DNA of 12,343 bases from Methanocorpusculum sp. (GTDB lineage: Archaea; Halobacteriota; Methanomicrobia; Methanomicrobiales; Methanocorpusculaceae): assembly GCA_017555685.1 (NCBI GenBank), contig JAFZFW010000086.1, positions 1 through 12,343 on the forward strand. The letters are read 5' to 3'. Under the pieces are notes generated by a model, which was not told where the DNA came from, ran no database searches, and was given only the letters and a program-made list of their open reading frames with translations. Below, piece by piece: positions 7,862-12,343 of this stretch. Position numbers and translations under genes: made by a program. The first letter of the stretch is position 1; the number at the start of each line of letters is the position of its first letter.

Positions 7862-9373
7862 ATGTTTTTATCCGCAGATATCGTTGACATCACTGCACCT
7901 TTTATCCTCCTTAATAGCTGTGATGCCAACTCGCTCGGTGTCAGAGAGGGAGACCGGGTATCCCTTACGAATCAGAAGACAAAACATTCCGAGATTGTCC
8001 CGGTTACTATCTCCGAGACTTTTGCTGTCTGCGGTCGTGCTCTCCTGACTGCCGGAGTGAATCGCGACCTTATGATATCTGCCGGTGATGAGATTGAAAT
8101 CCTCCCGGCAAAACGTCCGGCATCACTGGATTTCATCCGCAAAAAAGTCGACGGCGGAAAACTTACCCGTCCGGAAACTGCAGCTATCGTCTCAGATATT
8201 GCAAACAATGTCCTCTCTCAGGCAGAAGTTACCTCCTATATCACTGCTGCTTATATCAACGGCATGGATATGGATGAGGTTGAATATCTCACCCGTGAGA
8301 TGATGGCATCAGGAGAGACCATCTCCTTCTCCAAAAAGCCGGTTGTCGACAAACACTCTATCGGCGGAGTTCCGGGAAATAAAATCACCCTCCTGGTTGT
8401 CCCGATTATTGCATCGTCCGGCCTTCTGATTCCAAAAACCAGTTCGCGGGCAATCACCGGTGCCGGCGGTACTGCTGATCTGATGGAGGCTTTAGCTCCT
8501 GTTGCCTTCTCTGCATCCGAGGTTCAGCAGATGACTGAAAAAGTCGGCGGAGTCATTGTCTGGGGCGGGGCAACGAATATCGTTCCTGTCGATGATATCC
8601 TGATTTCCTGCGAGTATCCGTTAAAGATTAATGGCAGAGGCAAAATGCTTGCAAGCATCATCGCGAAAAAAGCCGCTGTCGGCTCGGACACTTGTGTAAT
8701 TGATATCCCGGTTGGGCCCGGCACAAAGATTGCAGATGAAGCAGAGGGTAAAGTTCTTGCATCCCAGCTTATTGATTTAGGAAAACGCTTAGGCATTAAA
8801 GTCGAGTGTGCGGTAACCTATGGCGGGGCGCCGATTGGCAGAAACATCGGAGTAAATCTGGAAGTAGCAGAGGCTCTGCAAGTCTTAGAAAACAAAGACG
8901 GCTTCGGCTCTCTTGTTCAGAAGAGCTGTGCGGTAGCCGGAATCGCCCTTGAGATGACCGGAAAGGCGGCTGTCGGAAACGGAGCAGACTTTGCAATGGC
9001 ACAGATTCGAAACGGCAAAGCACTTTCAAAGCTGCAGGAAATTATTGAAATTCAGGGCGGAGATCCAAAGATAAAAGCAGCCGACCTGTCTTTTGGTCCG
9101 TTCACCTATGAAGTCCCTGCATCGGCTGAAGGCATTGTTCTCTCCGTTAAAAACCGTGCATTAATCGATATTGCCAGAGCTGCCGGCTCTCCGTCAGAAC
9201 ATGGTGCAGGTCTTACTCTCCATAAAAAGCCGGGAGAGACAGTGAAGAAAGGTGAAACGCTTCTTACCATCTATGCAGAAAAGGAGTGGAGGCTCAGCGA
9301 GGCTATTGAGCTCTGCCGTACAACGCATCCGGTTAGTGTCGGCGGCATGCTTCTATCCCGTGTCGGTCTCTAA
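7862..9373 (+). CDS. deoA: AMP phosphorylase (thymidine phosphorylase family)
   Basis: Predicted to catalyse AMP (also CMP/UMP in characterised archaeal enzymes) plus phosphate to base plus ribose-1,5-bisphosphate. This is the first step of the archaeal pathway that continues through ribose-1,5-bisphosphate isomerase to form III RuBisCO. The 503 residues match the archaeal enzyme, which is longer than bacterial thymidine phosphorylase (about 440) because of an N-terminal domain (about 1-85) before the catalytic part. Motifs include DKHSIGGVPGNK (163-174, phosphate/phosphoribosyl site), SSRAITGAGGTADLMEAL (194-211) and a C-terminal biotinyl-like domain (HKKPGETVKKGETLLTIYAEK). The ATG at 7862 gives the conserved MFLSADIVDI-type start. 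Neighbours do not share the pathway, so the isomerase and RuBisCO must be elsewhere. The function is assigned by family; plain thymidine phosphorylase is less likely given length. Confidence 0.92.
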   Translation: MFLSADIVDITAPFILLNSCDANSLGVREGDRVSLTNQKTKHSEIVPVTISETFAVCGRALLTAGVNRDLMISAGDEIEILPAKRPASLDFIRKKVDGGKLTRPETAAIVSDIANNVLSQAEVTSYITAAYINGMDMDEVEYLTREMMASGETISFSKKPVVDKHSIGGVPGNKITLLVVPIIASSGLLIPKTSSRAITGAGGTADLMEALAPVAFSASEVQQMTEKVGGVIVWGGATNIVPVDDILISCEYPLKINGRGKMLASIIAKKAAVGSDTCVIDIPVGPGTKIADEAEGKVLASQLIDLGKRLGIKVECAVTYGGAPIGRNIGVNLEVAEALQVLENKDGFGSLVQKSCAVAGIALEMTGKAAVGNGADFAMAQIRNGKALSKLQEIIEIQGGDPKIKAADLSFGPFTYEVPASAEGIVLSVKNRALIDIARAAGSPSEHGAGLTLHKKPGETVKKGETLLTIYAEKEWRLSEAIELCRTTHPVSVGGMLLSRVGL

Positions 9374-9397
9374 GAGACCGATGCACTAAAGGTCTTT
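9364..9397 (+). promoter_or_regulatory. deoA stop-codon hairpin with an alternative downstream partner
   Basis: CGGTCTC (9364-9370) and GAGACCG (9374-9380) form a perfect 7-bp inverted repeat whose 3-nt loop is exactly the deoA stop codon TAA. The right arm can instead pair with GGTCTTT (9391-9397): AAGAGACC at 9372-9379 gives about 7 bp, including one G-T wobble, across an 11-nt loop. The two structures exclude each other. No T tract follows the first stem, so it does not look like a simple terminator. Its function is unknown. Confidence 0.45.
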
Positions 9398-9404
9398 CGC
9401 GAGA

Positions 9405-9417
9405 AAATAATACATAC
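9405..9417 (+). promoter_or_regulatory. AAATAATACATAC element before surface-protein gene
   Basis: This 13-nt element ends 2 nt before the ATG at 9420. Twelve of its 13 bases recur at 10627-10639 just before the tubulin-like gene (AAATAGTACATAC). It is too close to the start codon to be the TATA box of this gene. It may instead surround the transcription start (initiator) of a short-leader transcript, or be a shared operator. No convincing Shine-Dalgarno is present. Confidence 0.35.
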
Positions 9418-9419
9418 TT

Positions 9420-10592
9420 ATGAAGCGCGTATTCATCATTCTGCTGACTGCCCTCCTGCTTTTCAGCGGGGCAGGTGCAGCAGCGGTCTCTCCGTTTTCG
9501 GTGAATGTTTTTGATGCTTCTGCGGGAAACGCTGCTATCCCTATGGCATCTGTGACACTTACCGGAACCACATCTTCTATACTTTACACTTCCTCAGAGG
9601 GAATTGCTGAATTTAAAGAGGTACAATATCCGGAAACCTATACGGTTACGGTTGTCAAGAGCGGATATGTCTCCCAGACCAGAACTGTCACCATCACCTC
9701 GGCAAATCAGGCAGAGCCGTTCTATCTCTCTCCTGAATCACCGGTTTTAATCACCGTAACCTCCACTGACGGCAAACCGGTTTCCGGTGCAGACGTTTCT
9801 GTCAACAAAGTTTCTGTCGGTAAAACTGATTCCAACGGAAGAATCCATGCAGCTATGACTCGCGGTTCCTACAACACCGTTGACGTCTCTGCTCCATCCT
9901 ATGAAGCCTACAGTAAGGAGCTTTTCCTTGAAAAGGGTGCAACCTCTCTTCCGATTCAGCTCTCGATTTCCCGTGTCAGCCCGCTGATTCTTGTATACTC
10001 CGAGGACAAAGAACCGGTTGCCGGGGCATCCGTCTATGTGAACGGAATTCTTGCAGCATATACTGATCTGTACGGCAAAGCACAGCTCTCCACCTGCACT
10101 GCAGGGGAGTACACCATCAAAGTCGAGGCAGACAACTTTGTAACCGCTTCGAAGACCACAAATTTCAGTGAGGACGCATCAACTCTTATTGTTGATCTGC
10201 AGTACGCATCAGCGACTCTTACTATCAAAACCCTTGCGGACAACAAACCGGTCCCGTCTACTGTTATCTACTTCGATGGGGATGTCCGCGGAATAACGGA
10301 TGCAAATGGAATCTATCAGACCTCCTCAGCTCCGGGAACGAAAATCTACATATCTGCATCTCACGACGGCTACTCTGCAGACAGTGTAACCTACACGGTA
10401 GAGGCAGGTGAGGATAATGTTGTTATCATCTCTCTGGAGCAGAATATTCCCTATGTCTTAATCGGCATTGGTGCTCTTGCTGTAGTGGTTCTTCTCCTGA
10501 TTCTGGTGCTTGTCATCTCCGGCAGAAGAAGAAAGCCGGTTAAGTCTCCGGCGAAATCCTATCCGCCGACGAGCAAGCGTGATTCTTTCTGA
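9420..10592 (+). CDS. Secreted, membrane-anchored protein with four beta-sandwich repeats
   Basis: No named gene is recognised. The 390 residues open with a signal peptide (MKR, then hydrophobic FIILLTALLLF, cleavage likely near the AAA at 20-22). Four repeats of about 75-85 residues follow at roughly 25-105, 106-187, 188-262 and 263-340. Each has the pattern P-V/I-x-x-A-x-V-x-V...TD-x-x-G...Y-x-V-x-V, as in PVSGADVSVNK...TDSNG and PVAGASVYVNG...TDLYG, which resembles carboxypeptidase-regulatory-like and PEGA domains. A 23-residue membrane helix (345-367) and a short basic tail (GRRRKPVKSPAKSYPP...) follow. The bulk therefore lies outside the membrane with a cytoplasmic positive tail. There are no catalytic residues of a peptidase; adhesion, envelope structure or ligand binding are plausible. 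It lies 46 nt after deoA and 53 nt before a tubulin-like gene. Confidence 0.85.
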   Translation: MKRVFIILLTALLLFSGAGAAAVSPFSVNVFDASAGNAAIPMASVTLTGTTSSILYTSSEGIAEFKEVQYPETYTVTVVKSGYVSQTRTVTITSANQAEPFYLSPESPVLITVTSTDGKPVSGADVSVNKVSVGKTDSNGRIHAAMTRGSYNTVDVSAPSYEAYSKELFLEKGATSLPIQLSISRVSPLILVYSEDKEPVAGASVYVNGILAAYTDLYGKAQLSTCTAGEYTIKVEADNFVTASKTTNFSEDASTLIVDLQYASATLTIKTLADNKPVPSTVIYFDGDVRGITDANGIYQTSSAPGTKIYISASHDGYSADSVTYTVEAGEDNVVIISLEQNIPYVLIGIGALAVVVLLLILVLVISGRRRKPVKSPAKSYPPTSKRDSF

Positions 10593-10597
10593 ATCAC
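10579..10597 (+). terminator. Stem-loop spanning the surface-protein stop codon
   Basis: GTGATTC (10579-10585) and GAATCAC (10591-10597) form a perfect 7-bp stem with the loop TTTCT. The TGA stop (10590-10592) straddles the loop and right arm. An A/T-rich stretch (10609-10622, TTATATTTTTTAAA) begins 11 nt later and could act as the oligo-T release signal while also serving as the next promoter. The repeat is seen directly; its role is inferred. Confidence 0.45.
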
Positions 10598-10607
10598 TCA
10601 CTGAACC

Positions 10608-10639
10608 CTTATATTTTTTAAACGCTAAATAGTACATAC
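10608..10639 (+). promoter_or_regulatory. Promoter of the tubulin-like gene: TATA box plus start-proximal element
   Basis: CTTATATTTTTTA (10608-10620) is the best archaeal TATA-like box in the window. A start site about 25 nt downstream of its centre falls inside the AAATAGTACATAC element (10627-10639), 6 nt before the ATG at 10646. The transcript would be leaderless or have a leader of under 10 nt, which fits the lack of a Shine-Dalgarno. The tubulin-like gene may therefore be transcribed independently of its upstream neighbour. Confidence 0.55.
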
Positions 10640-10645
10640 GAATAG

Positions 10646-12343
10646 ATGCGTGCATTACTAGTCGGTATCGGCGGTGCAGGCTGCCGGATTGTGGAAACAT
10701 TAAACAGCCATGACGAGAGAAGCAAAGTAAAGAGCGTACGCGCTCATGTTTTCGATGCCGACACCGAAGTAATCCACACCATGAAATCCCTGGAGGTCGG
10801 CCGCCGTAAGGTTCTGTCTCCGTCTGATCCGACAAAGCGTGATTATTCCTGCGGGGATGACTTTGATTTAACCAGCATTATTGACTGCTTCCAGGAAGAA
10901 GGCGTCAGTGAGGTTGATGCAATCTTTGTCTGTGCCGGTCTTGGCGGCCGTATGGCTGACCTTGTCCCGCGTTTCATGGAGGAGCTGGAAAACGCATTCC
11001 CTGATCCGGTGTTTACCATCCTCACGCTTCCCTTCCGCTCCGAAGGTGCGAAGGTTTCTGCGCGTGCTGCAGAACAGCTTGCAGCTATCCGGAATATGGG
11101 CAGTGCATCTATTGTCTTCGATAATGAAACCTGGTCTGGAAGAATCGAGACAGAAGCCGCTGCGGCTGCTGCGGAACTGAATGCTGAGGGTCTGCCAAAA
11201 CCGCTGACCCGCCGGCAGACCTCCGAGATGTATGACGAGTTAAACGAGATGCTTGCCCGTCGGGTCGGTCTCCTGCTTCGTGCAGGCGAGGTTACGCACA
11301 ATGGTGTCGAGTCTGCAGAGGTTGTCCTTGATGCAGGAGAAGTCCTGAATACCTTAACAGGAATGGACATTGTCTCCATCGGGTATGCAACGGAAAAACT
11401 GCCGACCAACATCTCCGGCATGTTCAAGAAGATTTTCGTCGAGAAGTACATGCTCGATGAAGGTCACAAGCGGACATCGCGTATCATCGACCTCGCAAAG
11501 AAGGCTGTCTATGAGGAAGTTTCCGTCCCCTGCGATCTGACGTCTGCAGAGAAGGCACTGGTGTTAATCGCCGGCCCGTCCGAAGAGCTTTCCATGAAGG
11601 GCTTCCACATGGTCAGAAAGTGGATTGACAATAGTATCCGCGGTCTGGAAATGCGGGCAGGAGACTATCCGGTCAAGTCGACGAAGTATGTTGGTGTTAT
11701 CATCGTGCTTGCCGGAATCCAGAACGTCCCGCGTGTCGCAGAACTCGAGGAGATTTACGAGTCATACCACTCCGAAGTTCAGAAGATTTACGGATTCGAA
11801 GAGGAAGAGGCAGAGATTCCGCTGATTTCCGTTGCATCCGATGATGCTATCTTTGAACCCGGAGAAGTGCTTCCGACCGGTGATTATCTCTACGCTCTGC
11901 CGGAAGCTGTCTTTGAGGATGAGATTGAAGAATGTGCTGTTGCAGCACTCCCCGAATATACAGAAGATATGACTGAATACAAATACAGTGAGGATGACGA
12001 CCTCTTTGAGGATGAACCGGTAGTAGTCCGTAAAACACCGGTACGTGAAGAGCCTGTTTTCGTGCCGAAACCAACTCCTGCTCCGGCCCGGAAACGCGAC
12101 CCACAGATTTCCCTCGGCGGGGCAAAGAGAGCCGAGCAGCAGCTCTCAGCTGACATCGCCCTTCCAAAGCGTGAGAAGAAGGAGGATATGGTTCTCTCCG
12201 GCATGGCTGACCTCGGACGAAAGGATATGCCGAAGGATTCTGAATCTGCTGTCCGTATCGGCGGTGTTCAGCGCCCAAAGGAGACTGATGATGTGCGGAT
12301 TTCGCAGGTTCAGCGTCCGCGTGATGTTGACTCAGCAGTACGC
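10646..12343 (+). CDS. Divergent FtsZ/tubulin-superfamily protein with long tail, 3'-truncated
   Basis: An open frame of 566 codons runs off the window without a stop. The N-terminus is a Rossmann-type nucleotide-binding start, LLVGIGGAGCRIVETL (4-19), matching the FtsZ T1 loop, followed by FDADTE (36-41) at the place of FtsZ NTD. CAGLGGRMADL (96-106) aligns with the tubulin signature AGxGGGTGTG but has lost all after the first glycines. ILTLPFRSEG (125-134) and IVFDNETW (156-163, with Asn160 at the guanine-contacting position) match the T5/T6 regions. VLDAGEVLNTL (227-237) aligns with the T7 loop, with Asp229 and Glu232 as acidic residues. After a C-terminal domain to about residue 400, the tail is acidic (SEDDDLFEDE, 448-457), then proline/lysine-rich, then repetitive. 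I infer a tubulin-family fold; polymerisation and GTPase activity are uncertain. It is not a standard cell-division FtsZ. Confidence 0.8.
   Translation, partial: MRALLVGIGGAGCRIVETLNSHDERSKVKSVRAHVFDADTEVIHTMKSLEVGRRKVLSPSDPTKRDYSCGDDFDLTSIIDCFQEEGVSEVDAIFVCAGLGGRMADLVPRFMEELENAFPDPVFTILTLPFRSEGAKVSARAAEQLAAIRNMGSASIVFDNETWSGRIETEAAAAAAELNAEGLPKPLTRRQTSEMYDELNEMLARRVGLLLRAGEVTHNGVESAEVVLDAGEVLNTLTGMDIVSIGYATEKLPTNISGMFKKIFVEKYMLDEGHKRTSRIIDLAKKAVYEEVSVPCDLTSAEKALVLIAGPSEELSMKGFHMVRKWIDNSIRGLEMRAGDYPVKSTKYVGVIIVLAGIQNVPRVAELEEIYESYHSEVQKIYGFEEEEAEIPLISVASDDAIFEPGEVLPTGDYLYALPEAVFEDEIEECAVAALPEYTEDMTEYKYSEDDDLFEDEPVVVRKTPVREEPVFVPKPTPAPARKRDPQISLGGAKRAEQQLSADIALPKREKKEDMVLSGMADLGRKDMPKDSESAVRIGGVQRPKETDDVRISQVQRPRDVDSAVR
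12251..12343 (+). repeat. Degenerate 42-nt tandem repeat in the tubulin-like tail
   Basis: Two adjacent 14-codon units, at 12251-12292 and 12293-12334, encode VRIGGVQRPKETDD and VRISQVQRPRDVDS. The beginning of a further unit (AVR) is cut by the window end. Conserved positions are VRI, VQRP and the acidic end. Codons differ between copies (cgtatc and cggatt; cgccca and cgtccg), so the repeat is old and kept at protein level. An earlier segment, QISLGGAKRAE in the 480s-490s, looks like a more decayed copy. Confidence 0.7.

Noticed and set aside
9405..9417. AAATAATACATAC as the TATA box of the surface-protein gene
   Set aside because: Archaeal transcription starts about 25 nt downstream of the TATA box. 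That would fall inside the gene and remove the signal peptide; the next in-frame ATG is codon 42.
9420..10592. Calling the repeat protein a carboxypeptidase
   Set aside because: Only the regulatory-like beta-sandwich repeats are present. There is no zinc carboxypeptidase domain or catalytic motif.
10646..12343. Calling the last gene a normal cell-division FtsZ
   Set aside because: The GGGTGTG signature and T3 loop are not preserved, T7 is altered, and the tail is far longer than in FtsZ. Only superfamily membership is supported.
1..12343. CRISPR array, insertion sequence, prophage, tRNA or rRNA genes
   Set aside because: No regular direct repeats with spacers, transposase or integrase reading frames, or tRNA-like folds were seen, and nearly all of the sequence is accounted for by protein genes.

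Overview
The window is chromosomal DNA from a euryarchaeon, most likely a methanogen of the order Methanomicrobiales. A Methanocorpusculum-like genome is my best guess, but it rests on the general look of the proteins and not on a search. The archaeal assignment itself is firm: the run of ribosomal genes includes eS4, eL32 and eL19, which bacteria lack, the SecY is of the archaeal/Sec61-alpha type, and several Shine-Dalgarno sites match an archaeal 16S tail.

Region 1 (1-7775) is the distal part of the archaeal spc-type ribosomal protein operon, all on the plus strand: uS17 (5' end cut off by the window), uL14, uL24, eS4, uL5, uS14 (only 56 aa), uS8, uL6, eL32, eL19, uL18, uS5, uL30, uL15 and secY. 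Genes overlap by 1-8 nt or are 1-22 nt apart, so this is one tightly coupled transcription unit. The products build both ribosomal subunits, and SecY is the pore that exports nascent proteins. A 7-bp stem pairs the end of the uL15 gene with the secY Shine-Dalgarno, with the uL15 stop codon in its loop.

Region 2 (7776-9373) is a T-rich terminator/promoter gap followed by an AMP phosphorylase gene (deoA-like). This enzyme opens the archaeal nucleotide salvage route towards ribulose-1,5-bisphosphate and form III RuBisCO. No adenylate kinase gene follows secY, although many euryarchaea have one there.

Region 3 (9374-12343) is the accessory and least understood part. It encodes a secreted, membrane-anchored protein built of four beta-sandwich repeats (carboxypeptidase-regulatory/PEGA-like). 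After it comes an open gene running off the window for a divergent FtsZ/tubulin-superfamily protein. That protein keeps the first nucleotide-binding loop and an acidic T7 loop, but its GGGTGTG tubulin signature has decayed. It carries a long acidic, proline-rich tail ending in short tandem repeats. A surface protein next to an atypical tubulin homologue is the best candidate here for an undescribed system.

A recurring feature is that each of the last four complete genes (uL15, secY, deoA, surface protein) has a stem-loop enclosing or touching its stop codon. No CRISPR array, insertion sequence, tRNA or rRNA gene was found, and no gap longer than 300 bases lacks a gene.
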